In this document: positions 1 through 5,060 of the stretch, piece after piece
Layout: each line of letters begins with the position of its first letter
How positions within the stretch are numbered: position 1 is the stretch's first letter
From: Anammoximicrobium sp032229885
Lineage (GTDB): Bacteria; Planctomycetota; Planctomycetia; Pirellulales; Pirellulaceae
Length of the DNA: 5,060 nt
Assembly (NCBI GenBank): GCA_032229885.1
Contig: JAVYAJ010000370.1
Coordinates: 1 to 5,060, forward strand
Direction: 5' to 3'
Made by a program: the position numbers and the translations under genes
The notes under the pieces: generated by a model
The model's database searches: none
What the model saw: only the letters and a program-made list of their open reading frames with translations
What the model was told of the DNA's origin: nothing

Positions 1-35
1 ACTGACGACTGACGACTGACGACTGACCACAGACG
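1..35. repeat. 7-bp tandem repeat (ACTGACG), cut by the window edge
   Basis: Three perfect ACTGACG units (1-7, 8-14, 15-21) are followed by ACTGACC (22-28) and ACAGACG (29-35), each with one substitution. After that the period decays. The array starts at the first base of the window, so its true length is unknown. It lies in non-coding DNA upstream of the Ap4A phosphorylase-like gene. A heptamer period is not a codon multiple, which agrees with a non-coding location. No function can be read from it. Confidence 0.85.
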
Positions 36-190
36 ACTACTGCGACGCGCGCATGCGGAACTGACAACGCGTGCCGTGCAGCGTATGCTGAGCGTTGCGC
101 CGCGCCGTAAACGCAGCCGGTACAGCCCGACACGGCCCGTCGGCCGTGAGGCTGGTTGCAGACCCATCCCCCGTTCTTTCCCGGGACGAC
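36..190. other. Upstream non-coding stretch
   Basis: This is the remainder of the leader of the gene starting at 191. The frame of that gene stays open upstream to a TTG at 95, but the translation of 95-190 is low-complexity Ala/Arg-rich sequence with no family resemblance, so I treat it as untranslated. I found no convincing sigma-70 promoter: TTGCGC (95-100) and TACAGC (121-126) are 20 bp apart, too far for a standard pair. Confidence 0.5.
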
Positions 191-1111
191 ATGAGTTCCG
201 CATCAAGACTTGACCCGAATGCCTTTCCGTCCGGTGCGCTGTGGGAACGCGCCGCCGCCGTATCCGTTCGCGCGCTGCGTGACGGGGCGTTGCGGCCCAT
301 CGCGACGGACATCGCACGCGTGCGCGAAGGCGACATCGATTTTCTGGTTCGCGTCGTGCGCCGACCGTCGGGCAAGCCCGTGATCCGCGAGAGCGCGGCG
401 ATCGGATCGTCCGAGCGGTCCAACCCCTTTCTGCCCTACGATCCCGCGTTGCACGTGGCCGATGTCCCGCCGGACCATGTTTGTCTGCTGAACAAGTTCA
501 ACGTGGTCGCCTGTCATCTGCTGGTCGTGACTCGCGCGTTCGAGAACCAGGAAACGCCGCTGACGCTCGCGGACTTCGAGGCGATCTGGCGCTGTCTTGC
601 CGAAGGCGAAGCCTTGGCTTTTTACAACAGCGGCGTCGTGGCGGGCGCTAGCCAGCCCCACAAACATCTGCAACTGACGCCGTTGGCCGCCGAGCCGATA
701 GACAGGCCGCCCCTGATGCCACTGCTCGACGCCGCCGGAACCCTCGGCCGCGAAACGCCATTGGCAGCGTTTTCCTTTCCGCACGCCTTCGCCCCGTTGC
801 CCCGCGATCTCGCCACCGTCGATCCTCGTAGGGCTGCCGCGGCAACAGACGCGATCTACCGGCGCCTGCTGCAACGCATCGGCATCGCCTGGCCTGCTGA
901 TGGCGAGCGTTTCGCACGGGCCTACAACCTGCTGATGACCCGGGGCTGGATGCTGGCGGTCCCACGAACGCGGGAATGTTTCGAGTCGATTTCCTGCAAC
1001 GCGATGGCTTTCGTCGGAGCGTGGCTGGTCCGCGACGAACGCGAGCTCGAGCTGTTGCGCCGCCGGGGGCCGCGGTCGGCGCTGCGAGAAATCACGGCCC
1101 AGCCGGTGTGA
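191..1111 (+). CDS. Ap4A phosphorylase / ATP adenylyltransferase-like protein (HIT/GalT superfamily)
   Basis: The product is a 306-residue protein resembling the Apa1/Apa2 family. These enzymes split diadenosine tetraphosphate with phosphate into ATP and ADP in the cytoplasm, through a nucleotidylated histidine. Visible marks are NPFLPYDP (residues 78-85), LNKFNVV (100-106) followed by the H-x-L-x-V-T strand, and the catalytic-type motif SQPHKHLQL (154-162), in which the second His (159) would be the nucleophile by analogy with GalT. The stretch YNLLMTRGWMLAVPR (245-259) and a final domain ending near WLVRD are typical of the C-terminal ATP_transf/DUF4922 part. Length is close to the roughly 320 residues of yeast Apa1/2. 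The ATG at 191 is chosen because homologous-looking sequence begins just after it; only a weak GGGA (183-186) precedes it, and a TTG at 95 is the alternative. The 3' end overlaps the convergent antiporter gene. Family membership is secure. The exact substrate (Ap4A or another nucleotide, such as APS with ADP) is inferred. Confidence 0.88.
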   Translation: MSSASRLDPNAFPSGALWERAAAVSVRALRDGALRPIATDIARVREGDIDFLVRVVRRPSGKPVIRESAAIGSSERSNPFLPYDPALHVADVPPDHVCLLNKFNVVACHLLVVTRAFENQETPLTLADFEAIWRCLAEGEALAFYNSGVVAGASQPHKHLQLTPLAAEPIDRPPLMPLLDAAGTLGRETPLAAFSFPHAFAPLPRDLATVDPRRAAAATDAIYRRLLQRIGIAWPADGERFARAYNLLMTRGWMLAVPRTRECFESISCNAMAFVGAWLVRDERELELLRRRGPRSALREITAQPV

Positions 1112-1124
1112 CCGGTTCGACCGG
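1092..1124. other. Convergent stop-codon overlap with two overlapping CCGG hairpins
   Basis: The plus-strand gene ends with TGA at 1109-1111 and the minus-strand antiporter gene ends with TGA at 1094-1092, so their codons overlap by 20 bp. Two mutually exclusive perfect hairpins sit here: CCGGT-GTG-ACCGG (1103-1115) and CCGGT-TCG-ACCGG (1112-1124). They share the central ACCGG (1111-1115/1112-1116). No T-run follows on either strand, so a standard intrinsic terminator is not supported. The symmetry also coincides with the antiporter's repetitive tail (VTPVEPVTP), which may be the real reason for it. Confidence 0.4.
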
Positions 1125-2960
1125 CGTGACCAGCGCGATCAGCGTCGAGCCGGCCGGCGCCTTCGACTGGGTCTCGTCCGAGCAGACGATCAATCGCTTG
1201 GCCGGATCGACGACAAACAGGACGGCCGCCCTTTCCCCGTGGGTTGCCCGGTACTGGTCCCAGGTGTATTTGTCGGTGATCGACGTCTTCTTGATCTTTG
1301 CGCCGGCGGCCACCCGGGCCAGCAAGTCGTCGCGATTGACCGCTCGGTCAAACGCGAGCCTGCCGCGCAACCGGGGCGGCACGCTTTGACGGCGGCGGAA
1401 ATCGACGTTCCGCGGCTCCAACTGGTACACGTTCACGCGGCCGAACATCGGGGCCAGCTCGCGAACCGCCAAGGCGTTGACCTCGTCGTTGGGCGTCACA
1501 GCCACTAGACGCCCGATGCCGCCCAAATCGAGATCCTCCTGGACATGCTCGGACAGGATGCTGGCGCATTCGGCGCTTAGCCCCGCCGTCCGGGCTTCCG
1601 TGACATTCCGCACGTTCGTATCGACGAGCACCACAGGAAATCCACAGCTCTTGATGGCCAACGCAGCCTCGCGCACCCAGCCGTCCGCGCCGGCGAACAG
1701 CACTCCCTGCGGATTCGCCTCGGCCAACCCCAACGCGCGGGCCACTACCGGCGAGCCCACGCCGTAGCAAGCGACGGTGCCCAGGATCACGAGAAACGTC
1801 ACGGGGGACAGTTGTTGCGCTTGGGCGACGAGTTGCGCGGAATCCCCGTTGGCCGTGAGCAACAGGACGGCGCTCATCCCGAACACCGACGACACGGCCG
1901 CGGCCACGATCCCACGCGGCGCCAGACACGCCAGGAACACCCGTTCCCGCCAGGTTACCTCCGTCCCCCACATGCTGATGAAGACGGACGCCGGACGGGC
2001 CACCAGGATCGTGGAAGCGACGAACGCGATGCTGCGCCAGTGCAGCCCGGTCAACGAGGCCAGATCCAACCGGGATCCGAGCACGATGAACAGGCAGGAG
2101 ACCAGCAGCACGACCAACTGCTCGGCCAGTTCGTTCACCTGACGGATCGAGACCTCGGGACGATTAGCCAACGCAATGCCCAACACGGTGACCGTCACCA
2201 GGCCCGATTCGCGCTGCAGCGCGTTCGACAACGCGTACACTCCGCCGGCCGCCGCGAGAAAGGCGATGCCCTGCAAATAATCGGGAATCCAGTAGCGTTG
2301 GACACACCGCGCCAGCAGGGCGCTGGTCGCCAGGCCAAAGCCGGCGCCGATCAGGCCCGTCTTCAGCAAAATCATCGTCGCGTTGCCCAGCGTCGCCGGA
2401 CCGCTGGGCGTGAACAAGACCTCGAACACGAGCACGGCCAATACGGCGCCGATCGGATCGATCACGATCCCTTCCCACTTGGCGATCGACCCGACGCGCC
2501 GTTGAGGCCGGATGAAATGCAACAACGGCCCGACCACCGTCGGTCCGGTGACGACCAGAATCGCGCCGAGCAAGCAGGCCAGGTGCGGGTGGAAGCCTAG
2601 CAGCCACCAGGCCGCGCCGGTGTTTGCCACCCAGGACACGGCCGCGCCGACGGTCACCAGCCGGATCAGACTGCGGCTGGTGTTCCTCAGCTCGCGAAAC
2701 CGAAGCGTCATCCCGCCCTCGAACAGGATGATCCCGACAGCCAGCGAGACGGGCGGGAACAGCAGCCGCGGACCCACCGAGGGATCCGTCCCCATCAGGC
2801 GCGCCAGCGCATCGTCCGGGCGGACAACGTACCCCATGCAAACGCCGAACGTCAGCAGCAGCAGGATCGATGGCAGGCGAGAACGCCAAGCCAGCCATTG
2901 GGCGATGACCCCTAGCACGGGGACCGCGGCCAGATACAGCAGCAAGTAATGATCGCGCAA
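1092..2960 (-). CDS. CPA1-type cation:proton antiporter with C-terminal TrkA-N-like (RCK) domain
   Basis: The product is a 622-residue inner-membrane protein. About the first 410 residues form a dozen or so hydrophobic segments typical of monovalent cation/proton antiporters, which exchange Na+ or K+ for H+. Family marks are LFEGGMTLRFREL (79-91), TGPTVVGPLL (138-147), EGIVIDPIGA (163-172) with acidic Glu163 and Asp168 in the probable ion-binding helix, and APRGIVAAAVSS (347-358). Residues about 418-515 form a Rossmann-like TrkA-N domain (GVLFAGADGW, then VVLVDTN and LVAVTPNDEVN), which in relatives senses nucleotides. A further soluble tail of about 100 residues follows. The canonical TrkA-N glycine pattern is degenerate (GADGW), so nucleotide binding may be altered. 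The start is a TTG: a GAGG Shine-Dalgarno lies 6 nt upstream, the membrane domain begins at once, and the first internal Met is residue 42. It is transcribed in the same direction as rsmG, with a 160-bp gap. Ion preference cannot be told from sequence. Confidence 0.92.
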   Translation of the reverse strand: MRDHYLLLYLAAVPVLGVIAQWLAWRSRLPSILLLLTFGVCMGYVVRPDDALARLMGTDPSVGPRLLFPPVSLAVGIILFEGGMTLRFRELRNTSRSLIRLVTVGAAVSWVANTGAAWWLLGFHPHLACLLGAILVVTGPTVVGPLLHFIRPQRRVGSIAKWEGIVIDPIGAVLAVLVFEVLFTPSGPATLGNATMILLKTGLIGAGFGLATSALLARCVQRYWIPDYLQGIAFLAAAGGVYALSNALQRESGLVTVTVLGIALANRPEVSIRQVNELAEQLVVLLVSCLFIVLGSRLDLASLTGLHWRSIAFVASTILVARPASVFISMWGTEVTWRERVFLACLAPRGIVAAAVSSVFGMSAVLLLTANGDSAQLVAQAQQLSPVTFLVILGTVACYGVGSPVVARALGLAEANPQGVLFAGADGWVREAALAIKSCGFPVVLVDTNVRNVTEARTAGLSAECASILSEHVQEDLDLGGIGRLVAVTPNDEVNALAVRELAPMFGRVNVYQLEPRNVDFRRRQSVPPRLRGRLAFDRAVNRDDLLARVAAGAKIKKTSITDKYTWDQYRATHGERAAVLFVVDPAKRLIVCSDETQSKAPAGSTLIALVTPVEPVTPAGP

Positions 2961-2966
2961 ACGGAA

Positions 2967-2970
2967 CCTC
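2967..2970 (-). promoter_or_regulatory. Shine-Dalgarno deciding the antiporter TTG start
   Basis: On the minus strand GAGG lies 6 nt before the TTG at 2960-2958. This spacing supports the non-AUG initiation codon, since no ATG or GTG occurs nearby in frame. Confidence 0.65.
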
Positions 2971-3025
2971 GTGCCAATTCGGAACGCGCGCCTTCGGCGG
3001 ACGGGTGGACCTCGGCGCCCTACGT

Positions 3026-3040
3026 CGCCGTCGAACGGCG
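3026..3040 (-). other. Hairpin in the rsmG-antiporter spacer
   Basis: This is a perfect 6-bp stem with a 3-nt loop (minus strand CGCCGT-TCG-ACGGCG) in the 160-bp gap between the rsmG stop and the antiporter start. It has no T-run downstream, so it is not a canonical intrinsic terminator. It could be a Rho-independent-like pause, an RNA processing site or chance in GC-rich DNA. Beyond it and the Shine-Dalgarno I see nothing recognisable in 2961-3120. Confidence 0.35.
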
Positions 3041-3120
3041 TCTTCTCCGTCTAGTGTTCGGTTCAGCGAGCGAGCTTCGCACGGCTTGCGGCAGCGGCTC
3101 GCCCCCCTTCGGACGGCGGG

Positions 3121-3795
3121 TCACCCGTTCCGGTTCTTGTTCTTTGCCCACAGTTTGAGGATCACGCTTTCGGAGCGCGTCCCCGGCATCGGATAGCTGA
3201 CGACCTTGCGCAGCTCGACGTTGCGCAACAGGCCTCGATGGCGCGCCTCGCCGCGCTCCTCGATCCAGCGCGGGCCTTTGATGGCCAGCAGACAGCCAAA
3301 CTCGCCCCAGTGCGGTTCGAACCACTTGCAGATCTTCCACAGCGGCCCGACCGCGCGGGCGACCAGCGCGTCGTACCGCGTCCGACCGACGGTCTGTTCA
3401 GCTCGCTCGGCGTAAACGCGGACGTCGAGCCCCAGGGCTTGCACGATGGCCTCGATGGCGTGAGCCTTTTTGCCGACGGATTCGCACAACGCGATTTTCA
3501 GCTCGGGGCGCAGAATCGCCAACAAAACGCCCGGAACGCCACCTCCCGTGCCGACGTCCAGAACAGCCTGGCCGTCATCCAACAGACGGGCCAACTCGAG
3601 GCTGTCGACCAAGTCGCGGGCGACGAACGTGTCGTAATCCGTGTGCCGCGTCAAATTCAGCTTGCTGTTCCAATCCCAGAGCTGCTGGCAGTACCGCTCG
3701 AACAGCGCAAGCTGGACTTCCGAAACCGCCAGGCCATGGCTAGCCAGCGCCGCCGACAACGAACGTTCGTCCACCTCGCTCAACTCGCTGGCCAT
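3121..3795 (-). CDS. rsmG: 16S rRNA (guanine(527)-N7)-methyltransferase RsmG (GidB)
   Basis: The product is a 224-residue cytoplasmic Rossmann-fold methyltransferase that uses S-adenosylmethionine to methylate N7 of G527 in 16S rRNA. Diagnostic features are LWDWNSKLNLTR (39-50), the DLVDSLEL segment (61-68), the SAM-binding glycine loop VLDVGTGGGVPG (78-89), CESVGKKA (104-111) after the second strand, RAEQ (131-134), LVARAVGPL (144-152) and AIKGPRW (171-177), ending in the substrate-domain strand SVILKLW. Length is slightly above the roughly 210 residues usual for the family. The ATG at 3795 is chosen because GGAG (3803-3806, minus strand) lies 7 nt upstream and family similarity begins near it. 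The frame stays open upstream to 4032, but that extension is Arg/Gly/Pro-rich and unlike RsmG. In many bacteria this gene sits beside mnmG or parA/parB; here it does not. Loss of RsmG in other bacteria gives low-level streptomycin resistance. The planctomycete-like sequence is my recollection, not a search. Confidence 0.95.
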   Translation of the reverse strand: MASELSEVDERSLSAALASHGLAVSEVQLALFERYCQQLWDWNSKLNLTRHTDYDTFVARDLVDSLELARLLDDGQAVLDVGTGGGVPGVLLAILRPELKIALCESVGKKAHAIEAIVQALGLDVRVYAERAEQTVGRTRYDALVARAVGPLWKICKWFEPHWGEFGCLLAIKGPRWIEERGEARHRGLLRNVELRKVVSYPMPGTRSESVILKLWAKNKNRNG

Positions 3796-3802
3796 CGTCT
3801 CT

Positions 3803-3806
3803 CTCC
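3803..3806 (-). promoter_or_regulatory. Shine-Dalgarno of rsmG
   Basis: GGAG on the minus strand, 7 nt before the ATG at 3795, selects the 224-residue start over upstream in-frame starts. Confidence 0.65.
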
Positions 3807-3825
3807 GCTCTGTTGCCGTCCGCGG

Positions 3826-3844
3826 CGGGCGCTGCCGGCGCCCG
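3826..3844 (-). other. GC-rich hairpin in the probable rsmG leader
   Basis: This is a perfect 7-bp stem (CGGGCGC paired with GCGCCCG) around a 5-nt loop. Its near edge lies 30 nt upstream of the rsmG ATG and about 19 nt from the Shine-Dalgarno. If transcribed it would be a stable structure in the 5' leader, possibly affecting translation or mRNA stability. The transcription start is unknown, so it might instead lie upstream of the transcript. Confidence 0.4.
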
Positions 3845-4103
3845 TCGGAGGCAATCACCATCACAGACTGGATTGCGTATCGGCAAGAATGACCACGCGA
3901 ACGCCATGTTCTGCGCGGCCCAGACGCACGGAGGTCGGGTCTACGAGCTTTCCCTTCGAGCCGCGCGCCGTCTCGCCTGTCTTCGTCATTGCCCGAGCCG
4001 GTCGCGGGCGCGGCCCGACCTGTCTTGCCCACGGGGCTCGCCGCCCGGCCCCGCAGCCAAACCTTATACTCGCTGACCGCTGTTCTCGACTAGCCCTAGA
4101 CTG

Positions 4104-4137
4104 CTTTTACCCGCAGACGTTACATTTTCCGCGTTAT
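4104..4137 (+). repeat. Direct repeat upstream of aroH, copy 1
   Basis: This 34-nt element matches copy 2 (4178-4211) at 28 of 34 positions by direct alignment, with no gaps. The best-kept parts are GCAGAC and TACATTTTCCGC. The two copies are offset by exactly 74 bp, about seven helical turns, so they would lie on the same DNA face. Its location in the aroH promoter region suggests an operator pair or duplicated promoter, but no known regulator is recognised. Confidence 0.7.
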
Positions 4138-4177
4138 GGGCAATAGCCGAGGATCGCGCGACCTGGCGTCCGGACCA

Positions 4178-4211
4178 CTTTTGCCAGCAGACCCTACATT
4201 TTCCGCTATAT
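4178..4211 (+). repeat. Direct repeat upstream of aroH, copy 2
   Basis: This is the second copy of the 34-nt element, ending 63 bp before the aroH ATG. It contains TTGCCA (4181-4186) and runs into TATATT (4207-4212). As a sigma-70 promoter the 20-bp spacing between these is too wide, so a promoter here is only possible, not shown. Confidence 0.7.
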
Positions 4212-4274
4212 TTTGGTTAAGGTGTGCGCGGCTCGCATCCCATCTATGGCCAGTCAGGCGAGGAGTCGATCGAA

Positions 4275-4703
4275 ATGGCGTGTCGAGGAATCCGTGGCGC
4301 GACGACCGTCGGATCCAATACGAAAGAAGAAATCCTGTCGGCGACGCGACAGTTGTTGGGGCTGATGATCCGCTTGAACGACATTCAGCCGGAGGATGTC
4401 GCCAGCGCGCTGTTTACGGTGACCCATGATTTGGATGCCGAGTTTCCCGCACACGCAGCCCGCCAGCTCGGATGGCTCGAGGTGCCGCTGATGTGCAGCT
4501 ATGAAATCCACGTCCCAGGATCGCTGCAGCGGTGTATCCGCGTCATGATCCACTGGAACACGGCCAAGTCGCAGAAAGAGATCAGCCATCCCTACCTGCG
4601 CGAGGCCAAACGCCTGCGGCCCGATCTGACCACCCCGCCGCGCATCGATTTCGAAGAGCTGGACCGTTGGATCGAGGACTATATACAGACGCATGAAACG
4701 TAA
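4275..4703 (+). CDS. aroH: Chorismate mutase, AroH type
   Basis: The product is a 142-residue cytoplasmic monofunctional chorismate mutase. It rearranges chorismate to prephenate, the branch point to phenylalanine and tyrosine; the family forms trimers with active sites between subunits. Compared from memory with Bacillus subtilis AroH, nearly all catalytic positions are kept: Arg7 in RGIRGATTV, Phe57, Arg63, Cys74, Glu77 in CSYEIHV, Arg89 in RCIRVM and Tyr107 in HPYLREA (numbers after position 65 are one lower through a one-residue gap). A His at residue 60 stands where B. subtilis has Lys. The final stretch after LRPDL is about 15 residues longer than in B. subtilis and forms an acidic, probably helical tail (FEELDRWIEDYI). 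The ATG at 4275 is chosen because MACRGIRGATTV aligns with the family N-terminus and GGAG (4262-4265) lies 9 nt upstream; a GTG at 4224 is the alternative. It stands alone, not in an aromatic operon, and is divergent from rsmG. Confidence 0.95.
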   Translation: MACRGIRGATTVGSNTKEEILSATRQLLGLMIRLNDIQPEDVASALFTVTHDLDAEFPAHAARQLGWLEVPLMCSYEIHVPGSLQRCIRVMIHWNTAKSQKEISHPYLREAKRLRPDLTTPPRIDFEELDRWIEDYIQTHET

Positions 4704-4797
4704 CGCGACCGCAGACCACGACCAAACGAGGGCCAGGAAATACCGAAAAAACGCGCGAGAGTCTTAGTTCGTATCACGCATGCGCCGTGCGCGCAGC

Positions 4798-4822
4798 CTG
4801 TACACTGGTGTGTACAGTACAC
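4798..4822. promoter_or_regulatory. Overlapping TGTAC/GTACA palindromes, candidate operator
   Basis: Two perfect dyads overlap. CTGTACAC and GTGTACAG flank TGGT (4798-4817, 8-bp arms), and GTGTAC and GTACAC flank a single A (4810-4822, 6-bp arms). The middle half-site is shared, so there are three half-sites in 25 bp. Dyads of this size usually bind dimeric repressors, but no family can be named and the controlled gene may lie beyond the window. As RNA it would be a small hairpin with two alternative pairings. Confidence 0.5.
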
Positions 4823-4920
4823 TTTTGCGTTGCGGGCACTGGACCGCGTTAAGCTCGTTCGATGAATGCGTGTCCGGCTGAGATCTCGAATCAGCGTAAC
4901 CGTTCAGGCAATACGCCGCC

Positions 4921-4950
4921 AATGGAAGCGGAACGGCGCAAGCCGTCCGG
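4921..4950 (+). repeat. REP-like palindromic element, arm 1
   Basis: This 30-nt element has a hairpin core ACGGCGCAAGCCGT (4933-4946): a 5-bp stem closed by a GCAA (GNRA-type) tetraloop, extended by 3 bp past a bulged A. It matches the reverse complement of 5011-5040 at 27 of 30 positions. The form recalls repetitive extragenic palindromes. Genome-wide copy number cannot be seen here. Confidence 0.7.
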
Positions 4951-5010
4951 TCCTTCGAGGTAGGTAGGTTCTTCGTAGCGGACCAATTGAATCGACCGCC
5001 AGCAGACAAA

Positions 5011-5040
5011 CCGGAGGGCTTGCGCCCTTCCGCTTCAATT
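5011..5040 (-). repeat. REP-like palindromic element, arm 2 (inverted)
   Basis: Read on the minus strand this is the same element as 4921-4950, with core AGGGCGCAAGCCCT and again a GCAA loop. Two of its three differences are partners of the same stem base pair (C-G in arm 1, G-C here), so pairing is preserved. The two copies face each other across 60 bp, as in a BIME-like pair, and could also pair with each other as a long stem. Confidence 0.7.
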
Positions 5041-5060
5041 CTCGGTGACCGTTTTCCAAG

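Larger units (their letters stand above)
3796..4274. other. 479-bp divergent intergenic region between rsmG and aroH
   Basis: The two flanking genes point away from each other, so promoters for both should lie here. The rsmG-proximal half is very GC-rich and contains the hairpin at 3826-3844 and a second short one (CGGGC-GCG-GCCCG, 4005-4017). The aroH-proximal part turns AT-richer, with the direct repeat pair and TATATTTTGG at 4207-4216. Open frames crossing it on both strands give Arg/Pro-rich translations without family resemblance. I see no RNA gene. Confidence 0.6.
4704..5060. other. Gene-free 357 bp after aroH
   Basis: No credible gene, tRNA or ribosomal RNA is visible. An 81-codon minus-strand frame (4764-5009) starts at TTG, has no Shine-Dalgarno of note, overlaps both palindromic structures and looks random. 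The region holds the TGTAC palindromes (4798-4822) and the inverted REP-like pair (4921-5040). No T-tract terminator for aroH is apparent. Confidence 0.6.

Noticed and set aside
203..874. 223-codon minus-strand open frame across the Ap4A phosphorylase-like gene
   Set aside because: It is antisense to a gene with clear family motifs, and its translation is Arg/Gln/Gly-rich with no recognisable domain. It is a shadow of high GC content.
1812..2600. 262-codon plus-strand open frame inside the antiporter gene
   Set aside because: The translation is His/Gln/Arg-rich and low in hydrophobic residues, and it lies opposite conserved antiporter motifs. It is a shadow frame.
2164..2898. 244-codon minus-strand frame overlapping the antiporter in another phase
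   Set aside because: It is Arg/Ala/Gly-rich, with no motif and no evidence of a frameshift in the antiporter, whose reading frame is continuous.
3796..4032. 79-codon N-terminal extension of rsmG in the same frame
   Set aside because: It is Arg/Gly/Pro-rich and unlike RsmG. A good Shine-Dalgarno precedes the ATG at 3795, and the 224-residue product fits the family length.
4065..4070. TATACT as a -10 box for aroH
   Set aside because: The only -35-like hexamer upstream (TTGCCC, 4025-4030) is 34 bp away, so it makes no usable promoter.
3238..4146. 302-codon plus-strand open frame opposite rsmG and running into the intergenic region
   Set aside because: It is antisense to the conserved RsmG sequence, and the translation shows no family signature.
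4880..4887. GAGATCTC palindrome
   Set aside because: It is an 8-bp palindrome with no flanking symmetry, expected by chance at this length.
4764..5009. 81-codon minus-strand open frame after aroH
   Set aside because: It has a TTG start without a clear ribosome site, overlaps two palindromic non-coding structures, and its translation resembles no known family.

Overview
The window is GC-rich bacterial chromosome carrying four intact genes. The best fit is a planctomycete, probably near the Pirellulales. I infer this from memory of how these families look: the RsmG sequence, the antiporter fused to a TrkA-like domain, an AroH-type chorismate mutase and a bacterial Ap4A phosphorylase-like protein together. 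No 16S gene or other lineage marker is present, so the assignment is tentative.

Layout. Positions 1-190 are non-coding and open with a heptamer tandem repeat cut by the window edge. A plus-strand gene (191-1111) encodes an Ap4A phosphorylase/ATP adenylyltransferase-like protein of the HIT/GalT superfamily. It converges on, and overlaps by 20 bp, a long minus-strand gene (1092-2960) for a CPA1-type cation/proton antiporter with a C-terminal Rossmann domain. Upstream of that, also on the minus strand, lies rsmG (3121-3795), the 16S rRNA m7G527 methyltransferase, separated from the antiporter by 160 bp. A 479-bp divergent intergenic region (3796-4274) follows. It holds a GC-rich hairpin in the probable rsmG leader and a pair of 34-nt direct repeats just ahead of aroH (4275-4703), which encodes a monofunctional chorismate mutase. 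The last 357 bp carry no credible gene but hold two notable structures: overlapping TGTAC/GTACA palindromes (4798-4822), and an inverted pair of REP-like hairpins (4921-4950 and 5011-5040) whose stems show a compensatory base-pair change.

The genes do not form a pathway. They are housekeeping or homeostasis functions: nucleotide turnover, ion/pH balance, ribosome modification and aromatic amino-acid synthesis. I see no mobile element, CRISPR array, defence system, tRNA or rRNA. The unexplained content is in the non-coding DNA, chiefly the repeat pair before aroH, the TGTAC palindromes and the REP-like pair.
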